Positions 9,089 through 16,894 of a DNA stretch of 64,000 bases are shown in pieces; within the stretch, counting starts at the first letter, position 1, and every line of letters starts with the position of its first letter. The position numbers and the translations under genes are program-made. This DNA is from JAQGMV01 sp035626595. Its GTDB lineage: Bacteria; Pseudomonadota; Gammaproteobacteria; Burkholderiales; SG8-41. The stretch covers positions 1 to 64,000 of the forward strand of contig DASPNJ010000080.1 in assembly GCA_035626595.1 (NCBI GenBank). Reading direction: 5' to 3'. The notes under the pieces were generated by a model, which saw only the letters and a program-made list of their open reading frames with translations, was not told the DNA's origin and did no database searches.

Positions 9089-10264
9089 ATGACTGACGAA
9101 GCTGGCTATTACCCGGACGAACTTGCATTTCCGATTTCTGAATACCGAAGGCGCCTTCACACGTTGCACAGGCACATGGACACAGCGGGTGTCGACGTCC
9201 TGCTCGTCACGACATGCATCAACATTCACTACCTGACCGGATATCAGAATTCCGGACAAGACCGCTTTCAATGTCTGATCGTGCCGCGCAACGGCAACCC
9301 GCATTTCGTGCTTCGCAAGCTCTGGTTCACGGCTGTTCTCGGGCTCTCGTGGACTAAAGAGGGAACCCCGGTCGACGATACGGCCGACATGTACGACGCG
9401 ACCTTGGACGCGGTAAGTCGTATCGGCGGTTCCAACTGTTCGATTGGATACGACCATCAAAACCTCAGTGTGCCGCCGGCTTTCCTGGACCGCCTGCGCA
9501 CCGCATTCCCTAATGCTCGCCTGGTGCCAAGCTTTGGCCTCGTCGAAAAATGCCGGCTGTACAAATCCGACCTCGAGCTACAGGCAATCCGCAGCGCCGC
9601 GAAACTATCCGTCATCGGTTATGAAGCGGCGTTTAACGAGATGCAGCCCGGAAAAACAGAGCGCGATGTCATGGCCGCGTCATATAACGCGATGGTGAGG
9701 GCCGGAAGTGACTATGTCAGCGCGCAACCCATCGTCGTGGCGGGGTACAGAAAGCCGCCGAGAAGATGCTTGACGGAGGGCCGCACCCTGAGAGCCGGCA
9801 CGTCGGTCTGGTACGAAGGATCCGCTTTCGTGCGGCGATATGGCGCACCGATCATGCGTACTGCATCGATCGGAAAGCCGTCTGCGGAATTGATGAGGAT
9901 ATCGGCCGTGATGGTGAAGGCGCTCAACGCCATCCTCGACACGGCGCGGCCAGGCGTGACTGCCGGGGCAGTGGACAGGGCTGCTCGCGCGGTCGTGGAA
10001 GAAGCTGGTTTAGGTCAATTCTGGCTGCACCGGACAGGCTATTCGATGGGCGCAAGCTTTTCGCCTACCTGGGGGGAAGGCGAGATCATGGACATCAAGG
10101 CTGACGACCCGCGGGTTCTTGAGCCGAACACCGTTTTTCATACGGTGCCCTGGGTGCTGGTGCCCGAGCTCGGCTGTATCGGTAACAGCGAAACGTGGAT
10201 GGTCACGGAGACTGGGGTCGATGTCTTGACGAAAACACCTCGCGAGCTCCGCGTGCGTGACTGA
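9089..10264 (+). CDS. M24-family protein resembling ectoine hydrolase DoeA, metal ligands lost
   Basis: This is 391 residues from the ATG at 9089; the frame stays open to 8933 but that part overlaps the ferredoxin gene. The creatinase-type N-domain is followed by a pita-bread domain. The C-terminal blocks E243-G-(x)-RRYGAPIMRT, HRTGYSMG and PTWGEGEIMDI resemble DoeA. The two metal-binding Asp positions are not Asp (WYE around 241-243, GAP at 252-254). One Glu ligand is also missing (TVFHTVP), while H314 and E368 remain. This is the pattern of creatinase-like, metal-independent C-N hydrolases. The substrate is unknown; a cyclic amidine or guanidino compound is plausible. A receptor gene follows after 44 nt. 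Confidence 0.82.
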   Translation: MTDEAGYYPDELAFPISEYRRRLHTLHRHMDTAGVDVLLVTTCINIHYLTGYQNSGQDRFQCLIVPRNGNPHFVLRKLWFTAVLGLSWTKEGTPVDDTADMYDATLDAVSRIGGSNCSIGYDHQNLSVPPAFLDRLRTAFPNARLVPSFGLVEKCRLYKSDLELQAIRSAAKLSVIGYEAAFNEMQPGKTERDVMAASYNAMVRAGSDYVSAQPIVVAGYRKPPRRCLTEGRTLRAGTSVWYEGSAFVRRYGAPIMRTASIGKPSAELMRISAVMVKALNAILDTARPGVTAGAVDRAARAVVEEAGLGQFWLHRTGYSMGASFSPTWGEGEIMDIKADDPRVLEPNTVFHTVPWVLVPELGCIGNSETWMVTETGVDVLTKTPRELRVRD

Positions 10265-10308
10265 TCGGCTCTCCTCGACCAACTATAACAATCGAACGAT
10301 CAAGAAAG

Positions 10309-11283
10309 ATGAAAGTGAAACTAAGATCCTTGGCCGCCTTGCTTTTGTTTTGCTCCGGAGCCGCATTCGGTGCTGAAGCGACATATCCTTCGCGGCCCAT
10401 TCGGTTCATATGCCCATATGCGCCCGGCGGCAATTGCGACATCTTCACTCGTACGATTGGCAAAAAGTTGAGCGAGGCATTGGGGCAGCCGGTAGTCGTC
10501 GATAACCGCGGCGGCGCGAACGGTGGGATAGGAACAGCACTGGTCGCGAAATCGGCGGGCGATGGCTACACACTTCTCATGGGCAACAGTGGGCCGATGA
10601 CGATCAACCCGGTCCTTTATGAGAGCGTGCCTTACGACCCGATTAAGGATTTTTCACCGATAACGCTGGCGACATCGTACATGTATGTGCTCGTGGTCCC
10701 GCCCTCCATGCCCGCGGCTACGCTGAATGACTTTATTGCAGCCGTCAGAGCGAAATCCGGCGCGATGACATACGGCTCTACTGGAATAGGTGGGGGCAAT
10801 CACCTTTCCGGCGAGCTCTTCAATCTGATGACGAAAACCAAGTCCATACACGTGCCATATAGTGGCAGTGGGCCGGCGCTAAGTGCACTGTTGGGCGGGC
10901 AGATCAATTTCATGTTCGATACGGTCATAACGTCGGTTCCACACCTACAGGCGGGGAAAATCAGAGCAATAGGTGTCACCGGCCTAAAGCGTGCGTCTGC
11001 TTTACCTTCAACGCCGACGCTTTCAGAACTCGGGCTGAAGGGCTTTGAGCTTACTCAATGGCAGGCTGTTGTGGCGCCGGCTGGAACACCTAAAGACATT
11101 GTGCAGCGATTGAATCGCGAAGTGCTGCGCGCGCTGCAGGCGCCAGACGTTATCGACGTGCTCGTAACAAAAGGCGGAAGTGAACTAGTTGGGAGTACGC
11201 CGGAAGAATTTGCGAATGTGATTCGAAGTGATCTGGCGAAGTACGCAAAACTGGTGAAAGCTGCCGGGATTAAGCCTCAATAA
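10309..11283 (+). CDS. TTT (Bug) family periplasmic solute receptor
   Basis: This 324-residue receptor has a signal peptide of about 21 residues (LLLFCSGAAFGAEA) and mature start YPSRPIRFICPYAPGGNCD. The usual Val-Pro-Phe of the first motif is Cys-Pro-Tyr here, and the pocket loop reads HVPYSGSGPA instead of HVPYKG. Two canonical positions thus differ from most other receptors in the window, which may reflect a different ligand. Codon use looks less GC-rich than in the genes after 12 kb. It is the last gene of the co-directional run from 3150. Confidence 0.94.
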   Translation: MKVKLRSLAALLLFCSGAAFGAEATYPSRPIRFICPYAPGGNCDIFTRTIGKKLSEALGQPVVVDNRGGANGGIGTALVAKSAGDGYTLLMGNSGPMTINPVLYESVPYDPIKDFSPITLATSYMYVLVVPPSMPAATLNDFIAAVRAKSGAMTYGSTGIGGGNHLSGELFNLMTKTKSIHVPYSGSGPALSALLGGQINFMFDTVITSVPHLQAGKIRAIGVTGLKRASALPSTPTLSELGLKGFELTQWQAVVAPAGTPKDIVQRLNREVLRALQAPDVIDVLVTKGGSELVGSTPEEFANVIRSDLAKYAKLVKAAGIKPQ

Positions 11284-11459
11284 TCTCAAGACGGGCGTGT
11301 TGCGGCAAAGCTGTCTCGTTCGGAGAACTGGCAAGTAGTGGCAAAGGCGGCGTGCGCCGTCCCCTATTAGAAGCTCAGTAGAAGATATGAACCGCTTAAT
11401 TAAAGTCGCACTCGGGCGCACCGCGGCGTAGTTTGCGCAAAGGCGAGCATCCTACTGGC

Positions 11460-11825
11460 GATCTGACCTGCCCCCGCTGACGCATCGATAACCGAAGCGA
11501 CGTCGAGCGTATGCAAGGTCGATGATCCGGTCCTTAGGGCGACGGTATGCGGCTGCTCCTCAAGGACGCGCCTGAAGGTCGTTCTGGGGAGCCTCACAAG
11601 CCTGCAGGCGCGCCGCTCCGAGATCGTGAGCTCCTGGCGCATCTTGATCACTGGCCCGCCGCTTGGCTTGTGGGGCTAGCGCTTTACCCCGAAGGCGACC
11701 TTCACCGCTTCGACGTCTAGGTGGGCCTCAGCCTACAGCTTCTTGAGCTTGGCGTTCTCGGCCTCGAACTCGCGCAGCCGCTTAGCCTCGTTCACCTGTA
11801 AGCCGCCGAACTGTTGCGCCACCCA
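11460..11825 (-). pseudogene. Degraded IS3-family (IS407-like) transposase remnant
   Basis: On the minus strand, the end of an OrfA-like protein (QVNEAKRLREFEAENAKLKKL) runs into a TAG at 11733-11735. The same frame then continues with AEAHLDVEAVKVAFGVKR, a TAG at 11676-11678, and the OrfB-like start ISERRACRLVRLPRTTFR. About 50 codons later the similarity jumps frame (DRIIDLAYARRRFGYR). The DDE catalytic domain, the OrfA N-terminus and terminal inverted repeats are absent. This is a dead fragment of an IS3 element. Confidence 0.8.
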
Positions 11826-12055
11826 TAAAACGATTGGCCGAAAAAAATCCCTGGCTGGAACGCACGCGTGCAGGGGGTGCTGTTCGGGCAGCTTTGGAGG
11901 CTCTTCCCACAGCACTAAAGACGCGGCTGCCTCATCCATGCCAGTTGCGTTGTCACCGGCAGCGTGCAAGCGAAAAATTTTTCGTCCTTACTCTCGCGCC
12001 GCTTGCTGCTAGTTACCGTCATCAAGTCAACGTCTTCTTTTGTCCGGACTTCAGA
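11826..12055. other. Unassigned intergenic DNA beside the IS remnant
   Basis: No convincing gene is present. The open frames here contain frequent AT-rich interruptions and no ribosome site. The stretch joins the IS3 remnant to a short nitrilase-like scrap and is probably rearrangement debris. The 11284-11459 interval on the other side of the IS remnant is equally featureless. Confidence 0.5.
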
Positions 12056-12103
12056 GATCGCCGGCCGCGTCCGCGACGATAAGCTCGTCTGCGATCGTAC
12101 GCA
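12056..12103 (-). pseudogene. 16-codon nitrilase C-terminal scrap
   Basis: Immediately after the LysR stop, the minus strand reads VRTIADELIVADAAGDL and then a stop. This matches the segment RTLEDELIVADADLDL of the nitrilase at 46811-47755 at about 11 of 16 positions, and the DNA is similar as well. There is no start or catalytic region, so this can only be a remnant. The shortness of the match leaves room for chance. Confidence 0.4.
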
Positions 12104-13018
12104 CTACGCCAGCAGCCGCACGAACGGCTTGATCGACGACCATTCGACCGCTTGTAGCTGCGCGCGCACGAGTCTCACGAAGGATTCGGCGGCGGGCAGC
12201 AGCGAGCGGCCGGCCGCGGACAGGATGCCGATGGTCCTATGCTCGACCGGCTTCACGAGCGGCACGAACGTGAGATTCGGGGACGACGTCGGCGCGGCCA
12301 GCGCGGGTGTGGCCGTAATGCCGAGACCGTGTTCTACCAGCGAGTAGAGCGTCGGCAGGTTCGAGAGTTGGATCTGAGGATTGCTGACGTACCGCCACAC
12401 GGGCTCGTCGATCAGCAGGTCGTGCGCGAAGTGGCCGAGAATGGTCTGGCCCTTCAGGTGGCGCCATTCGATTCCGCGCGTGCGCTTGGCGAGCGGATGA
12501 TCGGTTCTGCACAGCAGGCCGAACCGGTCCTGAAGCAGCGGCGTGAACTCGAGGCGCGAGTCCGCTTTCTGCAGGCTCGAAACTGCGACGTCGATCTCGC
12601 CGTCGGCAACCAGCTCCCGCAGCCTGTGCGAATCTTCGATGTAGATCTTCAGTTGCACCGCCGGGTGCTGCTTGATGAACGCGGGCAGCAGCGACGGCAA
12701 TAGATGCGTGCCGACCGAGGGCATCAGGCCGACCGTCATGCGGCCTCCGGTCACCTGCGCGACCTGTTGCATTGCGCTGAGCGCGTGGTCGGTGTGCGCC
12801 AGGATCTCGCGCACGAGCGGCAGGCACATCGCGCCGAAAGGCGTGAGCGTGGTGCGCGAGCGCTGCTCGAAGAGCTTGTGGCCGAGCCGCGTCTCGAGCT
12901 GCCGGATCGACTGCGACAGGGCGGGCTGGGACCGGAACGCGCGCTTCGCGGCGGTCCGGTAGCTCTTGGTTTCCGCGACCAGGATGAAATGGCGGAAGTG
13001 GGTGAGTCGAAGGTCCAC
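12104..13018 (-). CDS. LysR-family transcriptional regulator
   Basis: This 304-residue regulator has an N-terminal winged helix-turn-helix (residues about 5-65: SYRTAAKRAFRSQPALSQSIRQLETRLGHKLFEQ). A periplasmic-binding-protein-like effector domain begins near residue 90 (GGRMTVGLMPSVGTHLLPSLLPAF). It is divergent from the operon of receptor, decarboxylase-like protein and hydantoinase A/B that starts at 13125. By the usual LysR arrangement it should sense a pathway metabolite and activate that operon. A small inverted repeat sits just upstream of its start. No defect is seen. Confidence 0.95.
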   Translation of the reverse strand: MDLRLTHFRHFILVAETKSYRTAAKRAFRSQPALSQSIRQLETRLGHKLFEQRSRTTLTPFGAMCLPLVREILAHTDHALSAMQQVAQVTGGRMTVGLMPSVGTHLLPSLLPAFIKQHPAVQLKIYIEDSHRLRELVADGEIDVAVSSLQKADSRLEFTPLLQDRFGLLCRTDHPLAKRTRGIEWRHLKGQTILGHFAHDLLIDEPVWRYVSNPQIQLSNLPTLYSLVEHGLGITATPALAAPTSSPNLTFVPLVKPVEHRTIGILSAAGRSLLPAAESFVRLVRAQLQAVEWSSIKPFVRLLA

Positions 13019-13026
13019 GGGCGCCC

Positions 13027-13038
13027 GATTCGAGAATC
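13027..13038. promoter_or_regulatory. Small inverted repeat upstream of LysR gene
   Basis: GATTC-GA-GAATC lies 8 nt from the LysR start codon and 87 nt before the divergent receptor start. The location suits an autoregulatory LysR contact, and the surrounding 30 nt is unusually AT-rich for this window. The motif is short, so support is modest. Confidence 0.3.
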
Positions 13039-13124
13039 AAATCAAAAGATACAAGAAAAAAGGTTTTTGAGCGCGGCCGACTCGCTTTACGATGCCGCGG
13101 GGAGGATCCCGACAGGAGAATCGT

Positions 13125-14108
13125 ATGCGACGTGCAACGCGGCTGGCGCTTGCCGGCTTCATGGTTGTGGCGGGTGTGCTGTCGAGCACCGCGGCGACCG
13201 CTCAGAGCTATCCCACGAAGCCGCTCCGGCTCGTGCTCGGCTTTCCGCCCGGCGGCGCATCTGACGCCGGCGCGCGGCAGATCGCGCCCAGGCTGGGCGA
13301 GATCCTCGGGCAGACCGTCGTCGTCGATAACAAACCGGGCGCGAATACGAACATCGCTATCGAGTTCGTCGCGCGCGCGGCGCCCGACGGGTACACGATC
13401 CTGTGGGGCTTCAGCAACGGGCTCGTCGTGAATCCGAGCATTTACGCGAACCTGCCGGTAGACCCGCAGCGGGACCTCGCACCCGTATCACTGATCGATC
13501 AGTACCAGTTCGTGCTGGTCGTGCACAAATCGGTGGCGGTCAAATCCGTGAAAGATCTCGTTGCGCTGGTGAAGAGCTCGAAGGCGGGCGATTTCCCGTA
13601 CGCCTCGACGGGCATCGGCAGCCCGAACCATCTCGCGGCGGAGCTTTTCAAGGGCCGCGCAGGCATCGACATCACGCACGTGCCGTACAAGGGCGGCGGT
13701 CCTGCCACCGTGGCCGTCGTTTCGGGCGAGACCAAGATGCTGTTCGCCAGCATCCCGTCGGTGCTCGGACACATCAAGGCGGGGAGCGTGACGCCGCTGG
13801 CCGTGACTGCATCGAAACGCGCCCCGGAGCTGCCGGACATCGCGACCATGCACGAGCTCGGCTATCCCGGCTTCGACGTGCGCGCGTGGGATGGAATCAT
13901 GGTTCCGGCGGGTACTCCCCCGGCGATCATCAAGCAATTGAACGCCGCGCTCGTGAAAATCGGCGCGATGCCTGAAGCGCAGCAAGCATTGAGGAAATCA
14001 GGGCTCGAGCTCGTCACGAGCTCGCCGGAAGAGCTCGCCGCGCGCATCAAGCGCGAGTCGGCCGCGTGGGCCAAGATCATCAAGCAAGCCGGCATCAAGG
14101 CGGAATGA
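13125..14108 (+). CDS. TTT (Bug) family periplasmic solute receptor
   Basis: This is 327 residues from the ATG at 13125, chosen because CAGGAGAA lies 4 nt upstream; the frame extends to 13092 without a better start. The signal peptide ends near ATAQ and the mature protein begins SYPTKPLRLVLGFPPGGASD. The first hallmark reads VLGFPPGG instead of VVPFPPGG. The DNKPGANTNIAIE and PDGYTILWG motifs also deviate from the GAGG consensus, while HVPYKGGGPA is intact. It heads the operon with the AMDase-like and hydantoinase genes, so its ligand may be a cyclic imide, hydantoin or malonate-type acid (inference). Confidence 0.94.
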   Translation: MRRATRLALAGFMVVAGVLSSTAATAQSYPTKPLRLVLGFPPGGASDAGARQIAPRLGEILGQTVVVDNKPGANTNIAIEFVARAAPDGYTILWGFSNGLVVNPSIYANLPVDPQRDLAPVSLIDQYQFVLVVHKSVAVKSVKDLVALVKSSKAGDFPYASTGIGSPNHLAAELFKGRAGIDITHVPYKGGGPATVAVVSGETKMLFASIPSVLGHIKAGSVTPLAVTASKRAPELPDIATMHELGYPGFDVRAWDGIMVPAGTPPAIIKQLNAALVKIGAMPEAQQALRKSGLELVTSSPEELAARIKRESAAWAKIIKQAGIKAE

Positions 14109-14131
14109 CCGGCTAAGCCGGCGCAACGCAC

Positions 14132-14866
14132 ATGTACGGCTGGCGCGCGCGTCTCGGGCGTATCAATCCTTCGCCCGAGACCGTCGGCGACGAGGAATGG
14201 CGGCGTCAGTGTCCCGACGGCGTCACCGTCGTCAGCACGCGCATGTTCATCGAGCGCGTCGATGCGCCGGGCCTCACGCACATGGTCACGCAAGTGGAGC
14301 GGGCGGCGCGCGAGCTGGCCACGGCGCGCGTCGGCGTGATTCTCATGGCCGGAACGGCCGGCGCGTTCAACGGCGGACCGGGCTTCGATCGCGAGCTCGT
14401 GAAGCGCATCGAGGACGCGAGCGGCACGCGTGCAACGACCACGATGACCGCGGTGCTGGAAGCGCTGCGCGCGCTCCGCGCCCGCAAGCTCGCCGTCGCG
14501 ACGAGCTACATCGAACCCGTGGACGCAGCCTTGAGAGACGTTCTGATTGCGGAAGGCTTCGACGTTTTAGGTATTCGAGGGATGGGCATTCTGAAAAGTA
14601 TCGACATGGGCGACGTGCAGCCGAAGCGCACGTACGAATTCGCAGGCGAGGTGTTCCGCGCGGAGCCGGACGCTGACGCGTATTTCATCTCGTGCGGAAA
14701 CCTGCGCGGGCTCGAAGCGGCCGCGCGGCTGGAACAGGAGCTGGGCAAGCCGGTGATCACGAGCAACCAGGCCGGCTTGTGGCAGGCGCTCCAGATGTGC
14801 GGCGTCGCGCCGTCGGAAGTCACCGGAGGCGGGCAGCTCTTCCGCGTGGAGGCGGCGCAGTGCTGA
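14132..14866 (+). CDS. Asp/Glu racemase superfamily protein, arylmalonate-decarboxylase-like
   Basis: This 244-residue protein starts 23 nt after the receptor gene. Racemases and maleate isomerases of this superfamily use two catalytic Cys. Here the first site reads MAGTAGAF (A73-G74-T75) and lacks Cys, whereas the second is present as C188 in YFISCGNLRG. This matches the single-Cys arrangement described for Bordetella arylmalonate decarboxylase (Gly74, Cys188), even in numbering. It may therefore decarboxylate a disubstituted malonate rather than racemise, although maleate-isomerase-like chemistry cannot be excluded. The neighbouring hydantoinase genes suggest a pathway that opens a ring to a dicarboxylate-type product. 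Its stop overlaps the next start by 7 nt. Confidence 0.8.
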   Translation: MYGWRARLGRINPSPETVGDEEWRRQCPDGVTVVSTRMFIERVDAPGLTHMVTQVERAARELATARVGVILMAGTAGAFNGGPGFDRELVKRIEDASGTRATTTMTAVLEALRALRARKLAVATSYIEPVDAALRDVLIAEGFDVLGIRGMGILKSIDMGDVQPKRTYEFAGEVFRAEPDADAYFISCGNLRGLEAAARLEQELGKPVITSNQAGLWQALQMCGVAPSEVTGGGQLFRVEAAQC

Positions 14867-16887
14867 GCATCGGCATCGATACCGGCGGCACCTTCACCGA
14901 CCTCGCGGTCTACGACGCGGAGCGCGGCGACATCCGTGCGTTGAAGGTGCCGTCCACCGTCGGCGATCCGTCGGAAGCGATCATCCAGGTGCTGGAGAAG
15001 CTCGGCACTGAGGCGTGGGCGAACAGCCGCATCGTGCACGGCACCACGGTCGCGACGAACATGGTCCTCGAGCGTAAAGGGGCGGCGCTCGGGATCGTCA
15101 CGACGGAAGGCTTCCGCGACCTGCTCGAGATCGGGCGTACCCGCCGCGCGTCGCCCGGCCTCTTCAATACGAAATTCATCAAGGCGCCGCCGCTCGTGCC
15201 CCGCGTGCGGCGCTTCGAGGTGCGCGAGCGCGTGAAGGCGGGCGGAGATGTACTGCTCGAGCTCGATCGCGACAGCGTGCGCGAAGCCTGCGATGCGTTG
15301 AGCGCGAGCCCGCCGGAAGCGATCGTCGTGTGTCTGCTGCACTCGTACGCGAACGCGTCTCACGAGAAAGAAGTGCGGCGCATCATCGAGGAACGTCTGG
15401 ACGGCGTGCCCGTCGTGCTGTCCTCGGACGTCGTCCCGGAGTATCGCGAGTTCGAGCGGCTCACGACGAGTGTCATCAATGCGTACGTGCTGCCGCGCGT
15501 GAAGCGCTATCTCGCCAGCCTCCAGAGCAAGATCGGCATGAAAGGCGAGCGCCTGTACGTGATGGCATCGAACGGCGGCGTGCTGACCGCCGAAGCGGCG
15601 GGCGATACGCCGTCCAAGACCATCCTGTCAGGCCCGGCCGGCGGCGTGAACGGCGCGATGCTCGCGTGCGGCGCGGCCGGCGTCGAGAGCTTCATCACGT
15701 GCGACATGGGCGGCACCAGCACGGATGTTGCGCTGGTCGATCGCCTGAAGGCCACGATGGTGCAGGAGACGATGATCGCCGGTCTGCCGCTCAAGCTCCC
15801 GCAGCTCGACATCAACACGGTCGGCGCGGGCGGCGGCAGCATCGCGTGGCGCGACGTCGACGGGAGCCTGCGGGTCGGACCGCAGAGCGCGGGCGCCGAG
15901 CCGGGACCGGCGGCCTACGGCCGCGGCGGCACGCAAGTGACGGTGACGGATGCGAACCTCGTGCTCGGCCGCATTGCGCCCGGCACGCTGTTGGGCGGCG
16001 AGCTCACGCTCGATCGCCGCCTGTCGAACGATGCGCTGCGGCGGCTCGCCGACAGTCTGAATTACCCCGACGTCGAGCGGCTGGCGGAAGGCGTCATCAA
16101 GCTCGCCGTCACGCGCATGGCGAGCGCGATCCGCGAGATCTCGATCGAGCGCGGACACGACCCGCGGCAGTTCGCGCTGCTGCCGATGGGCGGCGCGGGA
16201 CCGATGCACGCCACCGAGCTCGCGGAGGAGCTGGGCATTCGCGAAGTGTTCGTGCCGCGCTTCCCGGGCAACCTGTCCGCCGTCGGCTTGATCGGTTCCG
16301 ACATCCGCTACGACTTTGCGCGCACAGTTTTGAGCGACGCCCGCGCGGCCGATGCACCGGCGCTGCGCAGCGCGTTCGCGGAGCTTGCAGATAACGGCCG
16401 CCGCGCCTTGGCGCGGGAAGGCTTCGGGGATGCCGAGATCCGGATCGACTACGTGGCGGACATGCGGTACCGCGGTCAGGCGTTCGACGTGAACGTGCCC
16501 GTCGCGAGCCCCGACGCGACTCTCGCTACGCTGATCGCCGACTTCGAAGTGCTGTACGAGCGCCGTTACGGCCACCGCCGCGAAGGCAAGCCCATCGACA
16601 TCGTGACAGCACGCGTTGCGGCACACGGGCTCGTCGCGAGACCCGTGCTGTCGAAGATCGCGCCGCAGAAGCAGGCGCTCGATGCGGCACTGAAGGAGCG
16701 CCGGCCCGTCTACGTCGGCGGCCGCTGGCACCGCGAGTGCCCGGTTTTCCAGCGCGAGCAGCTCGGGTCCGGCGTGGCGCTGCGCGGTCCGGCCATCATT
16801 GAGGAATACGGCAGCACCACCGTGCTGCCGGAAACGTGGCGGGGCGCCGTGGACGATCTCGGCAATCTTCGTTTGCAACACGCGTAA
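14860..16887 (+). CDS. hyuA: Hydantoinase/oxoprolinase A subunit (HyuA)
   Basis: This is 675 residues from a GTG at 14860 that overlaps the previous gene, giving N-terminus MLSIGIDTGGTFTDLAVYD; the frame is open further upstream, but that would overlap most of the preceding gene's 3' end. The ATP-binding actin-fold motifs of the family are present: DTGGTFTD at the N-terminus, SGPAGGVNGA and CDMGGTSTDVALV in the middle, and GGAGPMHA later. Such subunits pair with HyuB in ATP-dependent ring opening of N-methylhydantoin, 5-oxoproline or similar cyclic amides in the cytoplasm. HyuB follows after 7 nt. Confidence 0.93.
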   Translation: MLSIGIDTGGTFTDLAVYDAERGDIRALKVPSTVGDPSEAIIQVLEKLGTEAWANSRIVHGTTVATNMVLERKGAALGIVTTEGFRDLLEIGRTRRASPGLFNTKFIKAPPLVPRVRRFEVRERVKAGGDVLLELDRDSVREACDALSASPPEAIVVCLLHSYANASHEKEVRRIIEERLDGVPVVLSSDVVPEYREFERLTTSVINAYVLPRVKRYLASLQSKIGMKGERLYVMASNGGVLTAEAAGDTPSKTILSGPAGGVNGAMLACGAAGVESFITCDMGGTSTDVALVDRLKATMVQETMIAGLPLKLPQLDINTVGAGGGSIAWRDVDGSLRVGPQSAGAEPGPAAYGRGGTQVTVTDANLVLGRIAPGTLLGGELTLDRRLSNDALRRLADSLNYPDVERLAEGVIKLAVTRMASAIREISIERGHDPRQFALLPMGGAGPMHATELAEELGIREVFVPRFPGNLSAVGLIGSDIRYDFARTVLSDARAADAPALRSAFAELADNGRRALAREGFGDAEIRIDYVADMRYRGQAFDVNVPVASPDATLATLIADFEVLYERRYGHRREGKPIDIVTARVAAHGLVARPVLSKIAPQKQALDAALKERRPVYVGGRWHRECPVFQREQLGSGVALRGPAIIEEYGSTTVLPETWRGAVDDLGNLRLQHA

Positions 16888-16894
16888 GGCGCGC

